This document shows positions 1 through 8,456 of a stretch of 64,000 nt of DNA, one piece after another; positions within the stretch are counted from its first letter, which is position 1; each line of letters begins with the position of its first letter. Position numbers and translations under genes: made by a program. This DNA comes from Aldehydirespirator sp965248735 (lineage in GTDB: Bacteria; Actinomycetota; Acidimicrobiia; Acidimicrobiales; Aldehydirespiratoraceae). The stretch is taken from contig OZ252146.1 of NCBI GenBank assembly GCA_965248735.1, positions 1,674,001 through 1,738,000 of the forward strand, written 5' to 3'. Below the pieces are notes generated by a model. That model worked only from the letters and a program-made list of their open reading frames with translations, was not told where the DNA came from and did no database searches.

Positions 1-833
1 TCGTTCCCGTGATTTCGCAGGCGCTGGTGGAGTCCGCGGTCGAGGATTCCGACATCGCCGCGGTGGCGGCCACGTCCGGGCCCGGGCTGGTGGGGGCTTT
101 GCTGGTCGGCGTGTCGGCGGCCAAGGCGCTGGCGCTCGTCTGGGACGTGCCGTTCGTGGCCGTCAACCACCTCGAGGCCCATCTCCACGCGGCCTTCCTC
201 GACGAGCCCCACATCGAACTGCCGGTGGTGGTGGCGCTGGTCTCCGGTGGCCACACCCTGCTCGTGCTCATGGAGGACCGCCTGCGCTACCGGGTACTGG
301 GCGCCACCCTCGACGACGCCGCGGGGGAGGCCTTCGACAAGGTGGCCCGCTTCATGGGTCTCGGATATCCGGGCGGGCCGGCCATCGACCGGCTCAGCCA
401 CCAGGGGGATCCCGACGCCATCGCCTTTCCCCGGGCGATGCTGCGCGACGGCTGGAACTTCTCATTCAGCGGACTCAAGACCGCGGTGATCAACCACTTG
501 CGCCGCCATCCGGACGCGCCTGTTGCGGATGTGGCCGCATCGTTCCAGGAGGCGGTGGCCGATGTGCTCGTGGCCAAGGCCCGGCGGGCCGCGGCCGAGC
601 ACGGGGCGGTGGGTCTGTGCCTGGCCGGCGGTGTGGCCGCCAACAGCCGGCTGCGGGAGATGATGCTCGACGCCGGCACAGCCGACGGGCTGGCCGCCTA
701 CCTGCCGAGCCGGGCCATGTGCACCGACAACGCGGCCATGGTGGCTGCGACGGCTTGGTGGCGCCTGAAGGCCGACGGGCCCTCTCCGCTCACTGCGGGC
801 GCGGATCCGTCGCTGGGCCTGCCGGAAGGCTGA
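1..833 (+). CDS. tsaD: tRNA N6-adenosine threonylcarbamoyltransferase, C-terminal part
   Basis: TsaD transfers the threonylcarbamoyl group to A37 of ANN-decoding tRNAs as part of the Tsa complex in the cytoplasm. The reading frame is open from the left edge, so the N-terminal 60-70 residues lie outside the window. Visible family signatures are the metal-binding NHLEAH segment, VSGGHT, the DDAAGEAFDKVAR segment, the glycine-rich CLAGGVAANSRLR segment and the C-terminal CTDNAAMVA motif. The gene ends about 45 bases before the groES promoter and is probably the last gene of a tsaB/rimI/tsaD-type operon located to the left (inference). Confidence 0.95.
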   Translation, partial: VPVISQALVESAVEDSDIAAVAATSGPGLVGALLVGVSAAKALALVWDVPFVAVNHLEAHLHAAFLDEPHIELPVVVALVSGGHTLLVLMEDRLRYRVLGATLDDAAGEAFDKVARFMGLGYPGGPAIDRLSHQGDPDAIAFPRAMLRDGWNFSFSGLKTAVINHLRRHPDAPVADVAASFQEAVADVLVAKARRAAAEHGAVGLCLAGGVAANSRLREMMLDAGTADGLAAYLPSRAMCTDNAAMVAATAWWRLKADGPSPLTAGADPSLGLPEG

Positions 834-851
834 AACGCGCCAACTCGCGCG

Positions 852-880
852 TTGTGGTGCCCCCTTGGGGGCCGTATCGT
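852..880 (+). promoter_or_regulatory. groES-groEL promoter, -35 and -10
   Basis: A TTGTGG element (852-857) and a TATCGT element (875-880) are 17 bp apart. The spacer holds a GCCCCC-TT-GGGGGC palindrome. The -10 abuts the CIRCE operator, so HrcA would block initiation directly. Confidence 0.6.
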
Positions 881-906
881 TGGCACTCGTCACGGGAGAG
901 TGCCAA
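880..906 (+). promoter_or_regulatory. CIRCE operator (HrcA site)
   Basis: TTGGCACTC, a 9-bp spacer, then GAGTGCCAA: a perfect 9-9-9 inverted repeat. The consensus CIRCE is TTAGCACTC-N9-GAGTGCTAA, so both arms carry the same compensating A-to-G / T-to-C change. It is 86 bp before the groES start. This predicts heat-shock derepression by HrcA. Confidence 0.95.
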
Positions 907-991
907 CGCCCGTGTCGTGGCCGGCGGCAAGGACAGGCCGTCCCGGCCACAAGGAACAAGCCAATCCAAGAACAGGAGTCCGGGAGGACAC

Positions 992-1282
992 ATGAACCTG
1001 CAGCCACTAGAGGATCGCATAGTTGTGCGGCCCGGCGAAGCCGAGGAGACCACCGCCAGTGGTCTCGTCATCCCCGACACCGCCAAGGAGAAGCCCCAGC
1101 AGGGCGAGGTACTGGCGGTCGGACCCGGTCGCCGGTCCGATGACAGCGGTGAGCTCATCCCCATGGATGTCGCCACGGGCGACACCGTCGTCTATTCCAA
1201 GTACGGCGGCACCGAGATCACCGTCGACGGCGAGGACCTGCTGATCCTCAACGCCCGCGACGTGCTGGCCAAGGTCGTCTGA
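992..1282 (+). CDS. groES: co-chaperonin GroES
   Basis: 96-residue Hsp10 that caps the GroEL ring. It starts MNLQPLEDRIVV, contains the mobile-loop segment ETTASGLVIPDTAKEKPQ (about residues 18-36) and ends with the usual DVLAKV. The length is typical. The ATG has GGGAGGA about 5 nt upstream. groEL follows after 8 bp, so the two are one CIRCE-controlled operon. Confidence 0.97.
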   Translation: MNLQPLEDRIVVRPGEAEETTASGLVIPDTAKEKPQQGEVLAVGPGRRSDDSGELIPMDVATGDTVVYSKYGGTEITVDGEDLLILNARDVLAKVV

Positions 1283-1290
1283 GGTCGCCG

Positions 1291-2937
1291 ATGACCAAGA
1301 TCCTCAAGTTCGACGACGAGGCCCGACGCGGCCTCGAGGCGGGCGTCAACAAGCTCGCCGACGCCGTGAAGGTCACGTTGGGTCCCAAGGGCCGCAACGT
1401 GGTGCTCGACAAGAAGTTCGGGGCGCCGACGATCACCAACGACGGCGTATCAATCGCCCGAGAGGTGGAGCTCTCCGACCCGTTCGAGAACATGGGCGCC
1501 CAACTCGTGAAGGAAGTCGCCACCAAGACCAACGACATAGCCGGCGACGGCACCACCACCGCCACCGTGCTGGCCCAGGCCCTGGTGCACGAGGGGCTGC
1601 GCAACGTGGCCGCCGGCGCCAACCCGATGAGCCTCAAGCGCGGCATGGACGCCGCCGTGGACGCTGCGGTCGAATCGCTGGCCGAGCAGGCCGTGCCGGT
1701 GTCCACCGACAAGGAGAAGGTGCAGTCGGTGGCGTCGATCTCCGCGGCTGACACCGCAGTGGGAGAGACGCTGGCGGAGGCCTTCGAAAAGGTCGGCAAG
1801 GACGGCGTGATCACCGTCGAGGAGAGCAACACGTTCGGCATGGACCTCGACTTCGTCGAGGGCATGCAGTTCGACAAGGGCTACCTGTCGCCGTACTTCG
1901 TCACCGACCCGGAGCGCCAGGAGGCAGTGCTCGAGGAGCCCTATGTGCTGTTGAACCAGGGCAAGATCAGCAATGTCTCGGACATGCTGCCGATGCTTGA
2001 GAAGGTGATGCAGACGGGCAAGCCGCTGCTGATCATCGCCGAGGACGTGGAGGGCGAGGCGCTGGCCACCCTGGTGGTGAACAAGATCCGCGGCACGTTC
2101 AGCTCCGCAGCGGTGAAGGCGCCCGGCTTCGGTGAGCGCCGCAAGGCGATGCTGCAGGACATGGCCATCCTCACCGGCGGCCAGGTCGTCGCTGAGGAGG
2201 TCGGGCTCAAGCTCGATTCGGTGGACCTGTCGCTGATGGGCTCGGCCCGCAAGGTGGTCATCACCAAGGACGACACCACCATCATCGAGGGCGCGGGCGA
2301 CGCTGCCGACGTCGAGGGCCGTGTCAGCCAGATCAAGACCGAGATCGACAACACCGACTCGGACTGGGACCGCGAGAAGCTCCAGGAGCGCTTGGCCAAG
2401 CTGGCCGGCGGCGTAGCCGTCGTGCAGGTCGGCGCAGCCACCGAGGTGGAGCTCAAAGAGACCAAGCACCGCATCGAGGACGCCATCTCGGCCACCCGGG
2501 CCGCCATTGACGAGGGCATCGTCGCCGGCGGCGGAACGGCCCTGCTGCGCTGCCGGGCCGCGGTCGCAGAGGTAGCGGCCGGCCTCGACGGCGACGAGGC
2601 CACCGGGGCCCGCATCATCGGCGAGGCGCTGTCGGCGCCCACTCGGCTGATCGCCGAGAACGCCGGCTATGAGGGCGCCATCGTGGTGCGCGAGATCGAA
2701 TCCGCCTCTGGCTCGCACGGCTTCGACGCGGTCGCAGGCGAGATCGTCGACCTGATCGAGGCCGGCGTGATCGACCCGGTGAAGGTGACGCGAGCTGCCC
2801 TGCAGAACGCGGCGTCGATCGCCGGTCTGATGCTCACCACCGAGGTGCTCGTGGCCGACAAGCCCGAAGAGAATCCTCCGGCCATGCCCGGCGGCGGCGG
2901 CATGGACGGCATGGGCGGCATGGGCGGCATGATGTAG
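1291..2937 (+). CDS. groEL: chaperonin GroEL
   Basis: 548-residue Hsp60 chaperonin that folds client proteins in an ATP-driven double ring. The ATP-site signature GDGTTTATVL is near residues 86-95, the apical domain and AAVEEGIV-like segment (AAIDEGIVAGGG) are present, and the C terminus is the flexible GGM-repeat tail (GGMGGMM). It is co-transcribed with groES and followed by a strong hairpin. Confidence 0.98.
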   Translation: MTKILKFDDEARRGLEAGVNKLADAVKVTLGPKGRNVVLDKKFGAPTITNDGVSIAREVELSDPFENMGAQLVKEVATKTNDIAGDGTTTATVLAQALVHEGLRNVAAGANPMSLKRGMDAAVDAAVESLAEQAVPVSTDKEKVQSVASISAADTAVGETLAEAFEKVGKDGVITVEESNTFGMDLDFVEGMQFDKGYLSPYFVTDPERQEAVLEEPYVLLNQGKISNVSDMLPMLEKVMQTGKPLLIIAEDVEGEALATLVVNKIRGTFSSAAVKAPGFGERRKAMLQDMAILTGGQVVAEEVGLKLDSVDLSLMGSARKVVITKDDTTIIEGAGDAADVEGRVSQIKTEIDNTDSDWDREKLQERLAKLAGGVAVVQVGAATEVELKETKHRIEDAISATRAAIDEGIVAGGGTALLRCRAAVAEVAAGLDGDEATGARIIGEALSAPTRLIAENAGYEGAIVVREIESASGSHGFDAVAGEIVDLIEAGVIDPVKVTRAALQNAASIAGLMLTTEVLVADKPEENPPAMPGGGGMDGMGGMGGMM

Positions 2938-2961
2938 CCGTTCGCCCCCGCGATCCCCCCA

Positions 2962-2990
2962 AGGAGCCCGGGCGATGAGCCCGGGCTCCT
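2962..2990 (+). terminator. terminator hairpin after groEL
   Basis: Perfect 12-bp stem (AGGAGCCCGGGC / GCCCGGGCTCCT) with a 5-nt GATGA loop, 24 bp after the groEL stop. There is no T-run, as is common in high-GC actinobacteria. Confidence 0.8.
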
Positions 2991-3053
2991 GCGCGTCTGC
3001 GCTCGTTTGAATCAACCCTTGCGCCCCGGTCATTGAATGGTCAGGATTCGTTC

Positions 3054-4595
3054 ATGAGTGCGATGGCAGGCCGAGCGGGAGCGACGGCAGCCGTGACTGT
3101 GTTAGCGCTGTTGGCCGGGGCGTGCAGCGGCGGTGCTAGTGACGGGCATGGCCCAGACCGCGCCGGGGAGGCGGTCGCCAACGGTGAGGCTCAGTCGGGT
3201 CTCGCCATCCTCGACGAGGCCATCCCGGCCGTGGACGTTCACGGAGACTACTGGCCGAAGTACGACGACCTGAGGTCGATCAGCTGCGCCTCGGACGTCG
3301 CATTCGTCGGCCGCATCACTGGGTACACCGAGAAGTTGCTGACGATCTCTCCCGGTAATGAGGACCCCGACCCGGCGCGCATCAGCGATGTGCTCGACGG
3401 CCTGGTGTTCACCGTGGACGAGTTGCTGATCGGCGACCTCGGCGGCTTGCCTCAGCTGACCGTGGCCTTCCTGGCTCTCAGGGTGAACGAGGACGGCAGT
3501 CCCCATTCCCGAGTTGTGGGAGCTCCCTTCGGGGTGATCCGGCCCGGCATCGAACAGCTTGACGATCCCAACGGCCCGCTCTATCTGGTGTACGCGGTCG
3601 CCAGCGAAGCAGCCAGCCCGTTCGATCTGCCCGGCGTGTACTACTTCAAGACCAACGGAGGCGTCACGCAGATCCTGGGCGACAGCAGTCTTGATGTGGG
3701 CGCGGACAGGCCCTTCGGGTCGGGCCACGGCTTCGGCTTGGAGGACGCCCGCGAGGCCGCGCTGGCCGCCAAGCGGCTGTGCGTGAGGCCGCCGCTGCCT
3801 TGGGGCGCTCGCGACATTTGGTACAGCCAGACCGGGCTGTTGCTGACGGTGGACGAGGAGGTGTGGGCCGACCGGCTGGATCGGGTGTGCAAGACCGCGC
3901 TGGGCCCCGACCTCGACTCGCCGGTGTGGGACCGGGCGGAAGGGCTGGCTCTGGCCGAGGAGTTCGCCGACGCCGACGGCCTGCGGCCCGACGCGCCGCC
4001 AGACTGGCGCGAGCAGTTCCTGCGCGCCGCGTCTGGGGCGCTGTGGATAATGATCGTCCAGCAAGTCGGGCTCGACGGACCCAACGTGTGTTGGGACCGG
4101 GTCCCCATGGAGTTCATCGAAGCGGGGCCTCCTTCAACCGCCGGGCAGAGCCGGCCTCCGGGATTCGACTCGCATATGACCGACGAGGCGCTCGCGGCAG
4201 TCGTAGCGCGGTTCGACAGGATGCTCTGGTGGGTGGAGCCGCCGCTGCCGCCGGGTACCCGCGACATCTGGTGGGACGCCACCGGCCTGCAAGCCACCAT
4301 TAACGAGGATGTGTGGGCGAGCCGCTTGAACCAGGCCTGCAACACGCCACCGGAGGATCCCGTGTGGGATCGGGCCGCCGCGGCCGAGCTGGCTGCAGAG
4401 TTCATCGTCGAGGAAGGCGGCGAGCCGTCGCCGGAGCTGGTGAAGGCCGGAGCGGACGCGCTGTGGCGGATGACCGTGGTGCCACTGTCGGGGGCCTGCC
4501 CGTGGCACTACCCGCCGGACACCTTCGAGCCGGAGTTCTTCGAGCAGATGAAGGAGATCCGGCGAACAGCCTTGGCCGGGGAGAGTCAATCCTGA
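3054..4595 (+). CDS. putative lipoprotein with an internal domain duplication
   Basis: 513 residues, function unknown. The ATG at 3054 gives a basic start, a hydrophobic segment and a lipobox-like LAGAC with Cys24, so the mature protein is predicted to be lipid-anchored outside the membrane. A TTG at 3033 would add seven residues before this signal and is less likely. The C-terminal half carries two copies of a roughly 130-150 residue module. They begin PPLPWGARDIWYSQTGL (near residue 245) and PPLPPGTRDIWWDATGL (near residue 394), each continuing with VWADRL/VWASRL and PVWDRA. No catalytic motif was recognised. Confidence 0.75.
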   Translation: MSAMAGRAGATAAVTVLALLAGACSGGASDGHGPDRAGEAVANGEAQSGLAILDEAIPAVDVHGDYWPKYDDLRSISCASDVAFVGRITGYTEKLLTISPGNEDPDPARISDVLDGLVFTVDELLIGDLGGLPQLTVAFLALRVNEDGSPHSRVVGAPFGVIRPGIEQLDDPNGPLYLVYAVASEAASPFDLPGVYYFKTNGGVTQILGDSSLDVGADRPFGSGHGFGLEDAREAALAAKRLCVRPPLPWGARDIWYSQTGLLLTVDEEVWADRLDRVCKTALGPDLDSPVWDRAEGLALAEEFADADGLRPDAPPDWREQFLRAASGALWIMIVQQVGLDGPNVCWDRVPMEFIEAGPPSTAGQSRPPGFDSHMTDEALAAVVARFDRMLWWVEPPLPPGTRDIWWDATGLQATINEDVWASRLNQACNTPPEDPVWDRAAAAELAAEFIVEEGGEPSPELVKAGADALWRMTVVPLSGACPWHYPPDTFEPEFFEQMKEIRRTALAGESQS

Positions 4596-4672
4596 CGTAG
4601 GACGCGGATCGCACAGCGCGGCCCCTGGGCTCGGGCCAGAGACACGCAACTCTCGACTTAGAACGGCGCCGG

Positions 4673-4678
4673 TAGCCT
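4673..4678 (+). promoter_or_regulatory. -10 box, leaderless type
   Basis: TAGCCT ends 6 nt before the ATG at 4685, with no Shine-Dalgarno between them. It fits transcription starting at the start codon. Confidence 0.4.
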
Positions 4679-4684
4679 CACGGG

Positions 4685-4852
4685 ATGGATCACCCGGCGC
4701 CGGACCCGCGCAAGTTGCTGGATCACTGGGAGGAGTGGGAGCGGGGCGAGACACCGCCGGGCCGGGTGATGAGCGACCTCAAGATCGGCGGGCTGCGGGA
4801 GCTCCTCCGGGCCCTGGTCGCACCGGCGGCGGGCCGCGGGGAGGACTCCTGA
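4685..4852 (+). CDS. small hypothetical protein (55 aa)
   Basis: Starts MDHPAPDPRKLLDHWEEWERG and ends in GGLRELLRALVAP plus a short polar tail. It is charged and amphipathic with no membrane segment. A -10-like TAGCCT lies 6 nt upstream of the ATG. The stop overlaps the region where the downstream Nudix frame begins (a CTG at 4849 overlaps it), so the two genes are probably co-transcribed and translationally coupled. Function unknown. Confidence 0.65.
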   Translation: MDHPAPDPRKLLDHWEEWERGETPPGRVMSDLKIGGLRELLRALVAPAAGRGEDS

Positions 4853-4872
4853 ACGACCCGGCAGCCTCGGCG

Positions 4873-5592
4873 GTGGTGTTCGAGCCGCCGCCGGCCCCTG
4901 ATGGCAGGGGCGGTCTCCAACGCATCCCCCGCCCGGTGGATGCTCGCGCGGGAGGATTGGCGCCCTGGGCGGGCCTGCCGGAGCATCGACGCTGCCCGAG
5001 TCTGGGACAGGTGGTGCAGGCGGTCGCAGCCGCGCCGCCGCGAGCCGTCGAGCCGGCGCCTCCGGCGCCAGCCGGGTCTTTGCCCTCGGCGGTGCTGGTG
5101 CTGCTGTACGAGGACCAGGGCGTGCCGTTCGTCGTGCTGACCCGGCGGTCCTGGCACCTGCGACACCACGCGGGCGAGGTGTCCTTCCCCGGCGGCAGGT
5201 CCGAGCCTGGCGACGCCGACCTGTGGGCCACCGCGCTGCGAGAGGCATCCGAGGAGATCGGCCTGGACCCCGGCGCGGTCACGCAGGTGGGCCGACTCGA
5301 GAGCTTCGTAACGGTCGGGTCGGGCTCGCTGGTCTGCCCCTACGTGGCCACGATCGCCGAGCGGCCCGAGCTTGTGCCCGACCCGTCCGAGGTGGAGCGG
5401 GTACTGCACGTCTCATTGGCCGAGCTGACCGCGAAGGAGGCCTGGCGGGAGGAGGTCTGGTTGCTCGGCGGAGAACTTGGGGAGCGCACGATGACGTTCT
5501 TCGAGCTTCACCGCGACACCGTTTGGGGGGCCACCGCCGCGGTGCTGCGTCGGCTGTTGACGGTCGCCGTAGAGGGTCCGAGAGGCGAGTAG
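4873..5592 (+). CDS. Nudix hydrolase, CoA pyrophosphatase family
   Basis: Predicted to cleave CoA or acyl-CoA to 3',5'-ADP and 4'-phosphopantetheine. The Nudix region carries the CoA-pyrophosphatase (UPF0035-type) preface LTRRSWHLRHHAGEVSFPGG, followed by the helix TALREASEEIGL. The start is uncertain: GTG at 4873 or 4876, or a CTG at 4849 overlapping the stop of the small upstream gene. The first 70 residues before the Nudix fold are Pro/Ala-rich and may be partly non-conserved. Confidence 0.85.
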   Translation: MVFEPPPAPDGRGGLQRIPRPVDARAGGLAPWAGLPEHRRCPSLGQVVQAVAAAPPRAVEPAPPAPAGSLPSAVLVLLYEDQGVPFVVLTRRSWHLRHHAGEVSFPGGRSEPGDADLWATALREASEEIGLDPGAVTQVGRLESFVTVGSGSLVCPYVATIAERPELVPDPSEVERVLHVSLAELTAKEAWREEVWLLGGELGERTMTFFELHRDTVWGATAAVLRRLLTVAVEGPRGE

Positions 5593-5665
5593 GCTCGTTC
5601 GGTGCCTGGCTCCCGACGCCCCGCGGTGCGGCGGCGACCGGGCCCACAACACCGGAGGCGTAGCC

Positions 5666-6775
5666 GTGGCTGAGATAGAGATCGGACTGGGCAAGTCCGG
5701 CCGGCGCGCCTACCGCCTCGACGAGGTCGCCATCATCCCGAGCCGTCGTACCCGCGACCCTGAAGACGTAGACATCTCCTGGCAGATCGACGCCTACCGC
5801 TTCGACATCCCCGTGCTGGGCGCCTCCACCGACAGCGTCACCAGCCCGGCTACCGCGGTGCGCATGGGCGAGCTCGGAGGCATCGGGGTGCTCGACCTCG
5901 AAGGTGCGTGGACCCGCTGCGAGGATCCCGAGGCCGAGTTGGCTGAGCTGTCCGCCATGCCCCTCGACACCGCGGCCGGTCGACTGCGCGAGCTCTACTC
6001 CCGGCCGATCCAGCCCGATCTGGTGGCCGCCTGCATCTCTGAGATCGCGGCGGCCGGAGTGCGCACTGCGGGCCGGGTCCGGCCCCAGCGGGCGGTGGAG
6101 CTGGCTCCGCACGCCATCTCCGCGGAGATCGACCTGCTGGTCATCTCGGGCACGATCGTGTCGGCCGAGCACGTGTCCTCCACCACCGATCCGCTCAACC
6201 TCAAGACGTTCATCCGCCGCATGCAGACGCCGGTGATCGTCGGGGGCTGCGTGAGCTATCAGGCCGCCCTTCACCTGATGCGCACCGGCGCGGCCGGGGT
6301 CTTGGTCGGCGCCGGCTCGGGCCATGTCGGCACCAGCCGCCATGTGCTGGGACTCGATGCCCCGCAGGCCACCGCCATCGCCGACGCGCGGGCGGCCCGC
6401 ATGCGCCACCTCGACGAGACCGGCGTGTACTGCCAAGTGATCGCCGACGGCACCATGCGCACCGCGGGCGACGTCGCCAAGGCGATTGTGTGCGGCGCCG
6501 ACGCGGCCATGCTGGGCCTGCCGCTGGCCTCGGCCTCGGACTCGCCCTGCCCGGGCCGGCACTGGGATCTCTCCGCGGGGCATCGGACCCTGCCGCGCGG
6601 CCGCGTCATGGAGGTGGAGCAGCGGGGCACGCTCGCGGAGGTCCTCCACGGCCCGGCCCTCAGCTCGGACGGCACCACCAACCTGATGGGCGGTTTGCGC
6701 ACATCGCTGGCCAAGTGCGGCTACACCGATGTGAAGGACTTTCAGCGGGCCGCGGTCGCCATCGTCTCGCCGTGA
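5666..6775 (+). CDS. guaB3: GuaB3-family IMP dehydrogenase-related protein
   Basis: 369-residue TIM-barrel protein of the IMPDH/GMP reductase superfamily, without the CBS pair. The GTG start is preceded by GGAGG at 7-nt spacing. The N terminus (GRRAYRLDEVAIIPSRRTRDPEDVD) and the GGCVSYQAALHLMRTGAAGV region are typical of GuaB3. The loop that carries the catalytic Cys in IMPDH reads GSGHVGTSR here and has no Cys, so IMP dehydrogenase activity should not be assumed. It lies 70 bp upstream of guaA, consistent with a guanine-nucleotide role. Confidence 0.9.
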   Translation: MAEIEIGLGKSGRRAYRLDEVAIIPSRRTRDPEDVDISWQIDAYRFDIPVLGASTDSVTSPATAVRMGELGGIGVLDLEGAWTRCEDPEAELAELSAMPLDTAAGRLRELYSRPIQPDLVAACISEIAAAGVRTAGRVRPQRAVELAPHAISAEIDLLVISGTIVSAEHVSSTTDPLNLKTFIRRMQTPVIVGGCVSYQAALHLMRTGAAGVLVGAGSGHVGTSRHVLGLDAPQATAIADARAARMRHLDETGVYCQVIADGTMRTAGDVAKAIVCGADAAMLGLPLASASDSPCPGRHWDLSAGHRTLPRGRVMEVEQRGTLAEVLHGPALSSDGTTNLMGGLRTSLAKCGYTDVKDFQRAAVAIVSP

Positions 6776-6845
6776 CCGCCGGGGCGCGAGCCTTGCTGCC
6801 TATGCGTATTGCCACCTCGGCGGAGCATCGCGCTTTCCTGCAATC

Positions 6846-8429
6846 GTGACGAGCCTTCGCGACGATTCCGGCTCAGGCGCCACCGCCGACGGCGCCTTCG
6901 ACACCGTCCTCGTCGTCGACTTCGGCGCTCAGTACGCACAGCTCATCGCCCGACGGGTACGTGAATGCGACGTGTACAGCGAGATCGTGCCCGCGTCGAT
7001 CACCGCGGCCGAGATCATGGCCCGCCAGCCCGCCGGCGTGATCCTCAGCGGTGGCCCGGCCTCGGTGCATGTGGAGGGGGCGCCCAGCCTCGACCCGGAG
7101 ATCTACGACCTCGGCGTGCCCGTGCTGGGCATCTGCTACGGCGCTCAGCTCATCGCCGAGCAGCTCGGCGGCTCGGTCGGCCCCAACGAGCGCGGCGAGT
7201 ACGGCCGGGCCGAGCTGTCCACTGTGGACGGCGGCGGGATACTGCTCTCGGATCTGCCCTCGACCCAGCCGGTGTGGATGAGCCACTTCGACGCCATCAC
7301 CGCCCCGCCGCCGGGTGCGACCGTGACCGCGGCCACCGAGGCCTCGCCCGTGGCCGCCTTCGAGGACGCCGGCCGCGGCCTGTACGGCGTGCAGTTCCAT
7401 CCCGAGGTGGAGCACACGCCCCACGGCCGCCAGGTGATGGAGCGGTTCCTTCGTTGGGCCTGCGATGCCGGGCCGAGCTGGTCGATGCACTCGATAATCG
7501 ACGCCCAGGTCGCCGCGGTCCGGGACCAGGTGGGCGATGGCCGGGCCATCTGCGGCCTTTCGGGCGGCGTCGACTCTGCCGTGGCCGCGGCCCTGGTGCA
7601 TCGGGCCATCGGCGACCGGCTCACCTGCGTGCTGGTGGACACAGGCCTGCTGCGCATGGCGGAGGCCGACCAGGTGCAGGAGACCTTCGCCCGTCACTTC
7701 GGGATCGAGTTGGTGCGGGTGGACGCGGCTGAGGAGTTCTTCTCGGCTCTGGCCGGGGTCGTCGAGCCCGAGGCCAAGCGCAGAGTGGTGGGCGAGCAGT
7801 TCATCCGAGCCTTCGAGCGGGCCCGCGGCCGTGTCCTCGACGCCGGGTTCCTGGTGCAGGGCACCCTGTACCCGGACGTGATCGAGTCGGGCGCCACCAC
7901 CCACTCGTCCACCATCAAGAGCCATCACAACGTGGGCGGGCTGCCCGACGACTTGGACTTCGAACTGGTGGAACCGCTGCGGCTGCTGTTCAAGGACGAG
8001 GTGCGGGCCGTGGGCGCCGAGCTGGGCCTCCCCGATGAGATCGTGCACCGCCAGCCCTTTCCGGGCCCTGGCCTGGCGGTGCGGATCATCGGCGAGGTGA
8101 CGCCCGAGAAGGCCGAGACCCTGCGCCACGCCGATGCCATCGTGCGCGAGGAACTGCGGATGGCGGGCCTCGAACGCCAGATCTGGCAGTCGTTCGCGGT
8201 GCTGCCCGACATCCGCACGGTGGGGGTGATGGGCGACGAGCGCACCTACGGGCGCCCGGTGGTGATCCGGGCCGTCACCAGCTCTGACGCCATGACCGCC
8301 GACTGGGCCCGCCTGCCCCACGAGGTGCTCGAAGCGATGAGCAGCCGGGTCATCGCGGAGGTGCCCGGGGTCAACCGGGTGGTCTATGACATCACCTCCA
8401 AGCCCCCCGCCACCATCGAATGGGAGTGA
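6846..8429 (+). CDS. guaA: GMP synthase (glutamine-hydrolysing)
   Basis: 527 residues; converts XMP to GMP using glutamine and ATP. The class I amidotransferase domain (about residues 20-200) shows the nucleophile in GICYGAQ and the His/Glu in QFHPEVEHT. The ATP-pyrophosphatase P-loop LSGGVDSAVAAAL is near residue 238. The C-terminal dimerisation domain ends with the conserved YDITSKPPATIEWE. GTG start. It follows guaB3 closely, probably in one operon. Confidence 0.97.
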   Translation: MTSLRDDSGSGATADGAFDTVLVVDFGAQYAQLIARRVRECDVYSEIVPASITAAEIMARQPAGVILSGGPASVHVEGAPSLDPEIYDLGVPVLGICYGAQLIAEQLGGSVGPNERGEYGRAELSTVDGGGILLSDLPSTQPVWMSHFDAITAPPPGATVTAATEASPVAAFEDAGRGLYGVQFHPEVEHTPHGRQVMERFLRWACDAGPSWSMHSIIDAQVAAVRDQVGDGRAICGLSGGVDSAVAAALVHRAIGDRLTCVLVDTGLLRMAEADQVQETFARHFGIELVRVDAAEEFFSALAGVVEPEAKRRVVGEQFIRAFERARGRVLDAGFLVQGTLYPDVIESGATTHSSTIKSHHNVGGLPDDLDFELVEPLRLLFKDEVRAVGAELGLPDEIVHRQPFPGPGLAVRIIGEVTPEKAETLRHADAIVREELRMAGLERQIWQSFAVLPDIRTVGVMGDERTYGRPVVIRAVTSSDAMTADWARLPHEVLEAMSSRVIAEVPGVNRVVYDITSKPPATIEWE

Positions 8430-8456
8430 CCGCGGGCCGGATCTGGGAGAGCTCGG

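Noticed and set aside
1450..3033. 527-codon frame antisense to groEL
   Set aside because: Shadow of a high-GC gene; its translation has no domain and its composition follows groEL codon positions.
6873..8321. 482-codon frame antisense to guaA
   Set aside because: Shadow frame, His/Gly/Ala-rich, no motif.
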